DNA from: DAOUAM01 sp034433305
Lineage (GTDB): Bacteria > Chloroflexota > Dehalococcoidia > Lucifugimonadales > DAOUAM01
Length of the DNA stretch: 61,789 bases
Reading direction: 5' to 3'
NCBI GenBank assembly: GCA_034433305.1
Contig: DAOUAM010000072.1
Location: 1-61,789 of the forward strand
Shown here: piece after piece, positions 25,160 to 33,631 of the stretch
Layout: every line of letters begins with the position of its first letter
Numbering within the stretch: position 1 is the first letter of the stretch
Program-made: the position numbers and the translations under genes
Notes under the pieces: generated by a model
What the model saw: the letters and a program-made list of their open reading frames with translations, nothing else
Database searches by the model: none
What the model was told of the DNA's origin: nothing

Positions 25160-26452
25160 CTACACCACCATGTCCATGCCCATGTCCACCACGGCGCTCC
25201 GGCGGTCCAGCGCGGCCTCCAGCTTCTGCCGGAACTCCCTCCAGGGCCGCTCCCTGGACTCGGGGCCGTCGGCGGCGCGCAACTGCTCCCGGTACTCCTC
25301 CAGCAGCCCCTGCTCGGCCCTGCCCAGGGGCATCTCGAAGAACTCGGTGCTGAAGTGAGGCAGCTTGCCTGGCGGGAAGTAGCCCTTGTCCGGCAGCGTG
25401 TAGCCCTCCAGGTTGTCGGTGCCCTTGCCCAGTATCTCGCCGGTGGCGACGTAGTGCTCCATGACAGCCTTCATGCCGTAGCGCTGGATGGGGCAGACCT
25501 TCATGCAGATGCCGCAGCCGGCGTAGCGGGCCATGACCGGGCGGCATCGCTTGAATATGAGCTTGTTCTTCTCCACGCCCCTGAACCAGACCTTCTCGGC
25601 GGTGATGGCGCGGCCCGGGCAGCGCAGGGTGCACACCTGGCATAGCTGGCAGTAGTTGTGTATGCCGTAGTCCACCGGCCTGTCGCAGGTGACCCTGGCG
25701 TTGGTGAGGACAATCTGGAGCCGCGCCCTGGAGCCAAAGTGGGGCGAGAGCAACTGGCCGTTGGCGCCAAGCTGGCCCAGGCCCGCCTCCACGAACATGG
25801 GTATCATCGGTCCGAACTGCCAGGTGGGGCCAGAGACCTGGACACGGTAGCCCAGGGAGAGGATATATTCGGCCAGCTCCATGACGAGCCGGCCCTGGCG
25901 CTCGTAGGCCTCGCCCTGGGCGGCCTCGGCCTCCAGGCTGGGGATGGACTGGGTGGCCTCGTAGTCCTGCTCCAGGGCCAGGCAGATGGCATAGGGCAGG
26001 TCGGAGCGGACGTGCTTCTTCATGCTCTGGTAGACATAGCGGTGGTCGAAGCGCGTGAAGCCCACCTCGCCGTAGCCAAGCTGCCGGGCCTTGAGGCGTA
26101 TTCTCTCGGTGACATCCTCGCCCGTGGGCACACCCGAAGGCTCCAGGTCGCCGCTGGCCTTTATCCACTCCAGGATGGGCCGCATGCGCCGCTGGTGCTC
26201 CTCGTACAGCCGCGCCACCTCGGGGGCGTGGGCGCCGCGCACCTGGCTGGCCCAGTGGGCCGAGGCGCTGTGCTCCACCGCCACGCTCTCCAGCGGGTAC
26301 TCCCGGCTGTAAAAGGAGACCTCGCCGTCCCGCTGGGGAATGCCGGGCACCGTCTCCAGGTCCTTCGCCACGGGTATGGTCACCGGCGCATCCTCGGGAG
26401 TCCTGCCCGGCCTGGTGACGTGGTGGCCAATGAGCCTGCTCCAGCCTGCCAT
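25160..26452 (-). CDS. Reductive dehalogenase-like iron-sulfur protein (no Tat signal)
   Basis: 430 residues from ATG 26452, preceded by AAGGGGG. The central domain has GLGQLGANGQLLSPHFGSR, typical of the corrinoid-binding region of RdhA and QueG. Two ferredoxin motifs follow: C-x2-C-x2-C-x3-C-P (NYCQLCQVCTLRCP) and a C...GCGICMKVCP set. The order fits RdhA more closely than epoxyqueuosine reductase. There is no twin-arginine leader and no RdhB anchor gene, so it is more likely a cytosolic, non-respiratory reductase. It may need cobalamin. The promoter region is shared with the divergent NHL gene. Confidence 0.8.
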   Translation of the reverse strand: MAGWSRLIGHHVTRPGRTPEDAPVTIPVAKDLETVPGIPQRDGEVSFYSREYPLESVAVEHSASAHWASQVRGAHAPEVARLYEEHQRRMRPILEWIKASGDLEPSGVPTGEDVTERIRLKARQLGYGEVGFTRFDHRYVYQSMKKHVRSDLPYAICLALEQDYEATQSIPSLEAEAAQGEAYERQGRLVMELAEYILSLGYRVQVSGPTWQFGPMIPMFVEAGLGQLGANGQLLSPHFGSRARLQIVLTNARVTCDRPVDYGIHNYCQLCQVCTLRCPGRAITAEKVWFRGVEKNKLIFKRCRPVMARYAGCGICMKVCPIQRYGMKAVMEHYVATGEILGKGTDNLEGYTLPDKGYFPPGKLPHFSTEFFEMPLGRAEQGLLEEYREQLRAADGPESRERPWREFRQKLEAALDRRSAVVDMGMDMVV

Positions 26453-26644
26453 CCTTGCCCCCTTTCCGGCCCTGGTGCGTTTCCACCCAGGGCGCATACA
26501 GCGAGTCCGGGTGCCAATAGTTTACGTCATCGGCCGCGCGCTGGCACCTGTCCTTGTAAAGCGCCCCGCTTGCTGGTACCATCGGCGCAGCCCGCTTCCC
26601 CCGCACGAGTCGGCGGAGCGGCGCAAGTACGACGGAGGCAGTCT

Positions 26645-27613
26645 ATGGTCCTGCTGGGCAGCGGAAGGTTCACCTACGAGGTCTCCGGGAAGGACTGGGG
26701 CAGTCTTCCCGATGGCTGGAGCTACAAGGAGGCCACCGCCGTGGCCGTGGACTCCAGGGACAACGTCTACGTCTTCAACCGGGGCACCTGCCCCATGATA
26801 GTGTTCGACCGCGAGGGCAACATCCTGCGCACCTGGGGCCAGGGCGTATTCAAAAGCCCCCACGGCGTGACCGTCGGCCCGGACGACTCTATATACTGCA
26901 CCGACAACGGCGACCACACGGTGCGGAAGTTCACGCCCGAGGGCAAGCTGCTGCTGACCCTGGGTACTGCTGGCAAGCCGGCGTCGCCCATGAGCGGCAG
27001 GCCCTTCAACCGGCCGGCCCACCTGGCCGTGGACCCGCGCACCGGCGAGCTGTACGTGGCCGACGGCTACAGCAACGCCAGCGTCCACAAGTTCTCGCCC
27101 GATGGGCGCTACCTCTTCTCCTGGGGCGAGTCGGGCACAGACCCGGGCCAGTTCAACATAGTGCACAACATCGCCGTGGACCGGGACGGCTGGGTGTACG
27201 TGGCCGACCGCGAGAACCACCGCATCCAGGTCTTCGACTCCAGCGGCAGGTTCCAGGCCCAGTGGTGCAACCTTTCGCGCACGGCATGCGTCTACATTGA
27301 TACCAGAGGCGACGAGCAGCTTGTGTACGTGGGCGAGTACTTCTGTGGCATAGGCACCAACTCCATGGGCATACGGCTGGGGCCGAGGGTCACCATCCTG
27401 GACACCGGCGGCAAGGTGCTGGCCCGCCTGGGGGAGCAGTCCTACGGCCAGGAGCCTGGCCGCTTCTACTCCCCTCATGGCATAGCCGTGGACTCCCGAG
27501 GCGACATCTACGTGGCCGAGGTGTCCTGGAGCGACTACGGGAGCCGCATGGACCCGCCCCGGGAGCTGCGCTCCATGCAGAAGCTGGTGAAGGTCCGGGG
27601 TGCCAGGCGGTAA
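26645..27613 (+). CDS. NHL-repeat propeller protein (peptidylglycine amidating lyase-like)
   Basis: 322 residues from ATG 26645, after GGAGG. Several NHL repeats are visible: AVAVDSRDNVYVFNRG, GVTVGPDDSIYCTDNGDHTVRKF, HLAVDPRTGELYVADGYSN, NIAVDRDGWVYVADRENHRIQVF and GIAVDSRGDIYVAEVSW. The pattern of DG/NH and His/Tyr positions is like the PAL lyase family, often found in catabolic clusters. No signal peptide. The reaction is unknown. Confidence 0.82.
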   Translation: MVLLGSGRFTYEVSGKDWGSLPDGWSYKEATAVAVDSRDNVYVFNRGTCPMIVFDREGNILRTWGQGVFKSPHGVTVGPDDSIYCTDNGDHTVRKFTPEGKLLLTLGTAGKPASPMSGRPFNRPAHLAVDPRTGELYVADGYSNASVHKFSPDGRYLFSWGESGTDPGQFNIVHNIAVDRDGWVYVADRENHRIQVFDSSGRFQAQWCNLSRTACVYIDTRGDEQLVYVGEYFCGIGTNSMGIRLGPRVTILDTGGKVLARLGEQSYGQEPGRFYSPHGIAVDSRGDIYVAEVSWSDYGSRMDPPRELRSMQKLVKVRGARR

Positions 27614-28054
27614 GGCCGCGCCCCGGCCAGGGCGCATGGGCGCTGGCGGCAGGCTGCCTCCTGGCTCCTTGAGGCATGGTCTGTGTATGCCGCTCTCAGC
27701 CCATCAAGAGGGAAGGGACTGTTCTCACCCCTTTGTAGAAGGACTAGATGGGGCTGCTACGTTGTTAAAGCCCATTATAAAAGCTGTATACTCAGACTAG
27801 TGGTATATCACTCCTGAATTGGGGCCTTTGACCTCCTCTGGCTCCCCCTTCGTAAGGGGGAGGACCTGGTGCTATCCCCCTTGAGAAGGGGGACTACAGG
27901 GGTAAAGCAATGCATCAAAGCATGGGTGACGCACCACTAGTCCTTTTGACGCAAGAGAAGGCCCTAAAGCCTTCCACCTGTGAGTATCAATGCCGCTATG
28001 CGCTGTTGAGTTGAGAAGAGGTCCCTCCAGGCCTGTACACTGCCAAGGTGTCCG
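27614..28054. other. Intergenic region with tandem hairpins
   Basis: About 440 AT-richer bases between the NHL gene and a lipoprotein gene. Apart from the two hairpins at 27842-27893 and a possible TATACT near 27787, nothing was recognised. No ORF with a ribosome site was seen. Confidence 0.5.
27842..27893. repeat. Two near-identical C/G-tract hairpins
   Basis: CTCCCCCTT-cgt-AAGGGGGAG (27842-27862) and TCCCCCTT-gag-AAGGGGGA (27875-27893), about 32 bases apart. A related copy with the same flanking 'gct.tcccc...acagggg' frame lies at 49950-49980, so this looks like an interspersed repeat. Confidence 0.55.
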
Positions 28055-29179
28055 ATGATGCCAAGACCATACCAGAAACACCGAAAGCCATCACTGGCGC
28101 TGTGGCTATCGGTACTGGCTGCCATAGCGCTGACGCTCGCAAGCTGCCAGAGGCCGGCGTCCCAGCCCGGAGGGCCTCCCGGGGCCTCCGGGCCTGCTGT
28201 GCTGGAGGACTTCAAGATAGAGGTCAGCATAGACCACCTGCCAAAGCTGAACGAGCCTTTTACAGTAACGGGCAAGTTCACTCCTATCAAGAAGGACGAA
28301 GAGGATGCGGAGTTGTGGATCGGCGTAGTGTCTTTGGCATCACCGTGGGGCATTTACCTGGATGGGGAAGACAGGTGGCATGGGCCGTTAAAGCTGGGCG
28401 AAACGAAGACCCTGGCTGCTATCTTTGCTGTCGTAGCTGAAGGGAACTATGACGCCGGTGCTGCTGCTTATTCTACGGCAAGAACTGGCCAAGAGGCTAT
28501 ACCCGTCCACTTCACCGTCACTGCTGAGTCGAGTAGCTTCGGATGGAAGGATAATAGCCAAAGTGGCATATCCATTGCAGCGAAGGGGGAGGTACCTGTC
28601 GGCCGTAATGTCGTGGTTGATTCGGCTTTGCTGCTGAACACATCTCCTTTCCATCGAGTCGAGTTTATCCAAAGCAAGGATGACATAGTAAGGTTGCAGG
28701 CTGAGGGCCTGCTTCCAAAAGAGCTGCGCTACAGTTGGCGTGAGCTGCTGAGATTTGATTTCTCCAAGGTGTTCCTTATCGCCTATTTTGATGCCATGAA
28801 GTCCACGCCAGGCTACTTGCCTGTGTTTCAAGGACATAACCTCATCTGGGACAACGGTACATTAAGGGGCAGTTACAAGGCATATAGCGTACCACCATGG
28901 GTCACCAGGGCCATCAGGCCAGTATCATCGGCCGTAATCAAGCTTCTCTCTTGGGAGGTACAGCCTTTCCAGGTCCAGGAAAAAGCTTTCCAGGGCGCCA
29001 GGACCTTCGAGTTTGCCGTGGATGGAGGTCCCTCGATAGTGAAGACCGTGAAGCTGAGGCCAGGGCCAGCGCCCACACCTGCTCCACCTCCCTCGCCTCT
29101 GCCAGGGCCAGCCTATAACCAGGAAGACCCTCGTACCCTGGGCTTGTCCAACGCCACCATCACCATAGAGGAGCCTTAA
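28055..29179 (+). CDS. Lipoprotein, function unknown
   Basis: 374 residues. The N-terminus is Lys/Arg-rich, followed by a hydrophobic helix and the lipobox L-A-S-C (Cys 31), then a Pro/Gly linker. The body is beta-rich (PFTVTGKFTP, TKTLAAIFAV), in keeping with an immunoglobulin-like extracellular domain. The end is Pro-rich (APTPAPPPSPLPGP). Base composition is visibly less GC-rich than neighbouring genes, and the region carries repeats and an RTX fragment, so it may have been acquired. Two adjacent ATGs (28055, 28058) follow AAGGTG. Confidence 0.72.
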   Translation: MMPRPYQKHRKPSLALWLSVLAAIALTLASCQRPASQPGGPPGASGPAVLEDFKIEVSIDHLPKLNEPFTVTGKFTPIKKDEEDAELWIGVVSLASPWGIYLDGEDRWHGPLKLGETKTLAAIFAVVAEGNYDAGAAAYSTARTGQEAIPVHFTVTAESSSFGWKDNSQSGISIAAKGEVPVGRNVVVDSALLLNTSPFHRVEFIQSKDDIVRLQAEGLLPKELRYSWRELLRFDFSKVFLIAYFDAMKSTPGYLPVFQGHNLIWDNGTLRGSYKAYSVPPWVTRAIRPVSSAVIKLLSWEVQPFQVQEKAFQGARTFEFAVDGGPSIVKTVKLRPGPAPTPAPPPSPLPGPAYNQEDPRTLGLSNATITIEEP

Positions 29180-29184
29180 CTCAA

Positions 29185-29355
29185 GTGCTTCTACAAGACC
29201 TGTTGCAGTCCCATAGGGGCAGCAATAACGATGCCCTATATGGCGGCGATGGGGACGACACGCTGGATGGAGGAGGCCAGGATGTGGGCGGCAGCGACCA
29301 GTGCACAGGAGGGCTGGGACTTGACACCTTCGCTGACTGCGAGATAATCAACTAG
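29185..29355 (+). pseudogene. RTX calcium-binding repeat fragment
   Basis: A 56-residue open frame from GTG 29185 contains GGDGDDTLDGGGQDVGG, the nonapeptide GGxGxDxLx of RTX proteins, then a Cys-flanked tail ending in ADCEIIN. There is no ribosome site and no signal. It is probably the C-terminal remnant of a larger secreted protein, or a tail once fused to the upstream lipoprotein, whose frame ends 6 bases before. Confidence 0.55.
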
Positions 29356-29410
29356 CCTGCCCGAGTGCGCCAGGTACCAGGCCAGAGTCTCGCAGCCACC
29401 GTGAGGCAAC

Positions 29411-30850
29411 GTGAAGTCGGTAATCATCGTCGTCTTTGATGGCCTCCAGCCGGCCCAGGTCAGGCCGGAGCTTATGCCCAACCTGTCGGCCTTCGCGGCC
29501 AGTGGCGTCACCTTCGCCAGGCACCATCCCGCCTACCCGACGGTCACGCGGCTCAACGCCGCCAGTATGGTGACGGGCCGCTACCCGGGGGCGCACGGCC
29601 TGGCCGCCAACACCCTGGTCGTCCACGACTTCGCCCCCCTGCGCGTGATTCCAGCCCTGGAGCCGGAGCTAGCCCAGGTCGCCCGCAAGACGCCCGTGCT
29701 GCTCTCCCCTACCCTGGCCGACATCCTGTCCCGGCGCGGCCAGGAGTACGTCGCCATCGGCGTCGGCACCAGCGGCAACGCCTACGTCCACAACCCCACG
29801 GCGGAGCGCGCCGGCGGGGCGACCATCCACCCCGACTTCACTCTGCCCGCCAGTCTGCACGCCCGGCTCATGGAGCGCTTCGGCCCGTGGCCGGCCGAGG
29901 CCCGGCCCAACACCAGGCGCCTGGCCCACGCCATCCGCATTCTCATCGAGTACATCCTGCCGGAGCGCTCGCCAGCTGTGGCCCTGGTCTGGTCTTCGGA
30001 GCCGGACAAGTCCCAGCACGACGCCGGCGTCGGCTCGGACCTGGCCAACGCCGCCATCCGGGAGGCCGACGAGCAGTTCGGCGCGCTGCTGCGCTGGCTG
30101 GAGCAGGCCGGCCGCGCCGCCGACACCGACGTCCTGGTGGTCTCGGACCATGGCTACTCCACCATCAGCATGCCGGTGAAGGTGGAGGCGCTGGTGCGGG
30201 AGGCGGGCTTCCCGCCGCTGGAGCAGCCGGGCGGCGTGGGCATTGCGCCCAACGGCGGCTCGGTGCTCTTCTACGCCCACGGCCAGGACAGGGTCACGGC
30301 GGAGCGCCTGGTAAGCTGGCTGATGGCCCAGCCCTGGTGCGGCCCGCTGACCGTCAGGCAGTCCCTGGCCGACATCCCCGGCACGCTGCCGGCGTCGCTG
30401 GTGGGCAACGAGGGGCCGCGCGTCCCCGACGTGGCCATGTCCTTCCGCTGGGACTCCAGCCCCAACGGGGCGGGCTACGCCGGCCACGCCTGCTCCAGCG
30501 GCGGCGCCCGTGGCCTGGGGCAGCACGGCTCCATGAGCAGGCACGAGCTACACAACATCCTCTTCGCCCGTGGCCCCAGCTTCCGGGAGCGCACGGTCAT
30601 AGACGTCCCTTCGGGCAACACCGACCTGGCGCCCACCATCCTGCGCGTCCTGGGCATCCCGGGCGAGGAGCAGATGGACGGGCGCGTGCTGGAGGAGGCG
30701 CTGGCCGGTGGGCCGGGCGCCGCCAGGTGGTCGGAGCAGGTGCATGGGGCCGTGCACAGCCTGGGCCGGAAGACCTACCGCCAGCAGCTCAGGCTCTCCC
30801 GCGTGGGCAGGACGACCTACGTGGACGAGGGCAGCGCGTGGTTGGAGTAA
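29411..30850 (+). CDS. Alkaline phosphatase-superfamily phosphodiesterase/pyrophosphatase
   Basis: 479 residues from GTG 29411, preceded by GAGG. Type I phosphodiesterase/nucleotide pyrophosphatase fold: metal Asp D10 in VVFDGLQ, nucleophile region YPTVTRLNAASMVTG (Thr44 or Thr46), QHDAGVGS with Asp/His ligands near residue 198, and VVSDHGYSTI with the Asp-His metal pair. There is no signal peptide, unlike secreted family members. It hydrolyses phosphodiester or phosphonate substrates; the exact one is unknown. It ends 54 bases before an interspersed repeat. Confidence 0.85.
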   Translation: MKSVIIVVFDGLQPAQVRPELMPNLSAFAASGVTFARHHPAYPTVTRLNAASMVTGRYPGAHGLAANTLVVHDFAPLRVIPALEPELAQVARKTPVLLSPTLADILSRRGQEYVAIGVGTSGNAYVHNPTAERAGGATIHPDFTLPASLHARLMERFGPWPAEARPNTRRLAHAIRILIEYILPERSPAVALVWSSEPDKSQHDAGVGSDLANAAIREADEQFGALLRWLEQAGRAADTDVLVVSDHGYSTISMPVKVEALVREAGFPPLEQPGGVGIAPNGGSVLFYAHGQDRVTAERLVSWLMAQPWCGPLTVRQSLADIPGTLPASLVGNEGPRVPDVAMSFRWDSSPNGAGYAGHACSSGGARGLGQHGSMSRHELHNILFARGPSFRERTVIDVPSGNTDLAPTILRVLGIPGEEQMDGRVLEEALAGGPGAARWSEQVHGAVHSLGRKTYRQQLRLSRVGRTTYVDEGSAWLE

Positions 30851-30904
30851 CGAGCGCCGCACGCGACGTCCCCTGGGCAACGCAGGCATTTTTACCAGGC
30901 AACC

Positions 30905-30961
30905 GTAGGGGTAACCCTTGTGGTTGCCCGGGGCCAGGGCAGGCACAAGGCCTGCCCCTAC
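30905..30961. repeat. 57-nt interspersed palindromic repeat, copy A
   Basis: The ends GTAGGGG and CCCCTAC are inverted. Inside are two hairpins: a GGTAACC-type arm (GGGTAACC...GGTTGCCC) and GGGCAGGC-acaag-GCCTGCCC, so the element folds as a three-way junction. Copy B at 51503-51559 has the same length with 5 differences. Confidence 0.8.
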
Positions 30962-31035
30962 AGGATCGCCTTCTTAATGTCTTCAAACACAGCGGTACTG
31001 CTTGAAACAGGCACATTCCCCGGGGAGAGACAACA

Positions 31036-31407
31036 ATGGTCGTCAAGCGCAACTGGAAAGACGAGACGCCCTACGTGGGCCACGAGTCGGCCATCATCTG
31101 GCCCATCTTCCGGGCCAAAGGCACCGAGGGCAGGAGCTACGAGCAGGCGCCCCTGGAGGGCATGACCGGCTTCACCCTCCACCTGATGCAGGCCGGCAAG
31201 TCGGGCGACTACCACGAGCACGCCGACGCCGAGCAGGTGTACTACTTCATCCGCGGCCACGGCAAGATGAAGATAGACGGCCAGGTCATCTCCGTCCGCG
31301 AGGGCGACGCCGTCCACATCCCGCCACGCTCCAAGCACCAGCTTATCAACGACAGCGACGACTGGATCGAGCACCTGCTGGTGACGGCCCCAGTGCGCCG
31401 GGAGTAG
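31036..31407 (+). CDS. Small cupin-domain protein
   Basis: 123 residues, one cupin barrel. Metal ligands follow the family order: H60-x-H62 with E66 (YHEHADAE) in motif 1 and H101 (PPRSKHQ) in motif 2. Single-domain cupins act as dioxygenases, isomerases or sugar-binding regulators; there is no clue to which. ATG 31036 follows GGGGAGAGACAACA. Its stop lies one base from the converging dehydrogenase gene's stop. Confidence 0.85.
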   Translation: MVVKRNWKDETPYVGHESAIIWPIFRAKGTEGRSYEQAPLEGMTGFTLHLMQAGKSGDYHEHADAEQVYYFIRGHGKMKIDGQVISVREGDAVHIPPRSKHQLINDSDDWIEHLLVTAPVRRE

Positions 31408-31408
31408 C

Positions 31409-32695
31409 CTACCACAGCCTCATGGAGTCCAGGAAAAGCTGGCGCAGGTCGGCCTCGGTGACCGGGCGCGGCGACAGCTTTATGACGCGGTGCTGGGGCA
31501 GCGCGCCCGCCACCAGCGTGTCCACGTCGGCCGGCGTGTAGCCCACGGCGCTCAGCCCGTTGGGGATGTCTATCTGCCGGATGAGGCGGACGATGGCGTC
31601 GGCCAGCACCTCGCCGGCGTCCTCGGGGCCAGCGCCCGAGACGTCGGCGCCCATGAGCCTTGCGGCCTGCAGGTGCCGCTCCGGGCTGGTGGGCGCTGTG
31701 AAGCGGAAGACCGCCGGCGCGTTGAGGATGACCGACATGCCGTGGGGTATCAGCGGGTGGTTCTGGGGGTAGCCCGGCACCCGGAAGTCGCGCACGTTGC
31801 CGGCGACGGCGTAGGACATGCCGTGAGGCAGATGGCAGCCGGCGTTGCCGAAGCCCACGCCGGCGAAGGTGGCCGCCATCATCATCTGGCTGCGCGCCTC
31901 CATGTCCTCGGGGTCGTGGACGGCGCGGACGATGTTCCTGGACACCATCTCGATGGCCCTGGAGGCCCAGACGTCGCTGATGGGGTTGGAGCCCTGGTAG
32001 GCGGGCCGCAGGCCGGGGTTTTCCGGCGCGGGCCGCTGGTTGTAGGGCAGCGCCGTGAAGGACTCCAGGCCGTGGCACAGCACGTCCAGGCCGCTGCACG
32101 CCGCCACCATTTTCGGCAGGGTCCGCATGTGCTCCGGGTCCACCAGGCCCATGACGGGGCGCAGGAAGCGGTGGGCGATGCCCGTCTTGGCCTTCATCTC
32201 CAGGAAGTCGAAGATGGCGACGCCGGTGGTCTCGCTGCCGGTGCCGGCCGTGGTGGGGATGGCGATGAGGGGCTTCAGCGGCCCGGGCACCGGCCTGCCC
32301 TGGCCAATGGGCGCGTTGACGTAGGCCAGGAAGTCGGCGGGATAGGTGGCGTAGAGGTTGGCGGCCTTGGCAGTGTCCATGCTGGAGCCGCCCCCCACGG
32401 CCACGTAGCCGTCAAACCGCCCCTCGGTGGCGAAGCGGATGGCCTCCTTGAAGGAGACGTCGGTCGGCTCCACCTCCACCCGGTCGAAGAGCACAGCGTC
32501 AATCCCCTCGGCCCGCAGCGAGCGCATGGCGACAGCCACGGCGTCGCTGGCCGAGAGGTTGGGGTCTGTGACCACCATCACCCGGCGCGCGCCCAGGCGC
32601 TTCATCTCCCAGCCCACCTCGCGGGTCACCCCCGGCCCGAACTTGATGCTGGATGTGTCTATGGAGAAGGCGGTCTCCAGGGGCTGAGCAGCCAT
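31409..32695 (-). CDS. Iron-containing alcohol dehydrogenase (hydroxyacid-oxoacid transhydrogenase-like)
   Basis: 428 residues, group III metal-dependent ADH. The NAD region VGGGSSMDTAKA and IPTTAGTGSE are clear. Metal ligands fall in CSGLDVLCHGLES, HLPHGMSYA and IPHGMSV. The length and the PYNQRPAPENP insert match the ADHFE1/HOT branch, which transfers hydride between 4-hydroxybutyrate and 2-oxoglutarate. It is second in an operon after the gene at 32700 (4-base gap). Confidence 0.83.
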   Translation of the reverse strand: MAAQPLETAFSIDTSSIKFGPGVTREVGWEMKRLGARRVMVVTDPNLSASDAVAVAMRSLRAEGIDAVLFDRVEVEPTDVSFKEAIRFATEGRFDGYVAVGGGSSMDTAKAANLYATYPADFLAYVNAPIGQGRPVPGPLKPLIAIPTTAGTGSETTGVAIFDFLEMKAKTGIAHRFLRPVMGLVDPEHMRTLPKMVAACSGLDVLCHGLESFTALPYNQRPAPENPGLRPAYQGSNPISDVWASRAIEMVSRNIVRAVHDPEDMEARSQMMMAATFAGVGFGNAGCHLPHGMSYAVAGNVRDFRVPGYPQNHPLIPHGMSVILNAPAVFRFTAPTSPERHLQAARLMGADVSGAGPEDAGEVLADAIVRLIRQIDIPNGLSAVGYTPADVDTLVAGALPQHRVIKLSPRPVTEADLRQLFLDSMRLW

Positions 32696-32699
32696 CTGA

Positions 32700-33374
32700 C
32701 TACCTCGAAAGCTCGAATGTCTTCTTGTAGATGCCAGGAGAGCCGGGGGCGTGCCGCATCAGCCCGCGCATCCTGGCGTTCATGGGGTGCAGGTTCTGCT
32801 GGAAGGCCCACTCGCGGCTCTTTGACACGTTCTCGTGCTGGAACTCGTACACCGTCAGGTACTTCGGCTGGCCTTCCACCGCCCGGAAGCGCCTGCCCCT
32901 GATGCAGCCGGGCACCTTCTCGTAGTTGGGCACATAGACGGTGTTGTACCAGAGGTTCCACTCGTCCTCCACCTCAGGCGGGATGTCCATGCGCCCTATC
33001 TGGAGCGCCGGGGCCATGCCGCTCTGGGCGGTCTCTGGCGTCAGCTTCGCCGGATGCACCATCTCGTACACGTTGCGGATGTACACGGTGCCGATGACGG
33101 CCGGCGAGGCGCGCCTGGTCCACTGGGTGGGCTTCTCCATGACGCGCCGGTATTCCGGGGACTCCAGCGCCTTCGCGCTCTCCAGCTCGTAGCAGGCCAG
33201 GTGCTTGGGGCCGCCCGAAACGGCCTCGTAGCGAGCGGCGCCGAGGAAGCCCGGCAGGGACAGCCGCTCCGCCAGGTGCTCCTCGTTGTACCAGCGGTTG
33301 AAGTCCTCCTCCTTGTCCGGAGGCACCTCAGCCCAGACCATCAGCAGCGCGGTCCCCTTCTTGTTAGCAGGCAT
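32700..33374 (-). CDS. Tandem dimeric-alpha/beta-barrel (EthD/DUF4286-like) protein
   Basis: 224 residues from ATG 33374, after GGGGAGGATGCC. It contains two similar halves. The first has GTALLMVWAEVPPDKEEDFNRWYNEEHLAER..., the second PALQIGRMDIPPEVEDEWNLWYNTVYVPNYEK.... Each is a ferredoxin-like unit with a W-Y-N signature, so the protein may fold as an internal dimer. Relatives appear in degradation clusters, but the catalytic role is unknown. It leads an operon with the iron-type ADH, driven by the promoter at 33422. Confidence 0.72.
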   Translation of the reverse strand: MPANKKGTALLMVWAEVPPDKEEDFNRWYNEEHLAERLSLPGFLGAARYEAVSGGPKHLACYELESAKALESPEYRRVMEKPTQWTRRASPAVIGTVYIRNVYEMVHPAKLTPETAQSGMAPALQIGRMDIPPEVEDEWNLWYNTVYVPNYEKVPGCIRGRRFRAVEGQPKYLTVYEFQHENVSKSREWAFQQNLHPMNARMRGLMRHAPGSPGIYKKTFELSR

Positions 33375-33421
33375 GGCATCCTCCCCATCCAGGACTGTGG
33401 CCCTCGGGCCTGGCGCCTTCA

Positions 33422-33450
33422 AAGATACGCGGGCACCGCCGCGCTGTCAA
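33422..33450 (-). promoter_or_regulatory. Sigma70 promoter of the 32700/31409 operon
   Basis: The minus strand reads TTGACA (33450-33445), a 17-nt spacer, TATCTT (33427-33422). The leader to ATG 33374 is about 41 nt. Confidence 0.7.
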
Positions 33451-33631
33451 CCTGCGGCAGTGCCAGCGCCCGCTTCAGTCTGGCAGGAGGCAGGTCAGCC
33501 ACACGGGGCCAGGTTGGACAGGCACGGGCAGCCTCGCCCCAGCCAGAGCAACAGGAGTATAATACCTGCGGCCTGTGGACTATAGCTGCCCTGGTGCCTT
33601 CAGTGGCCAGGGCCAGAAGAGAGGAGGAGAG

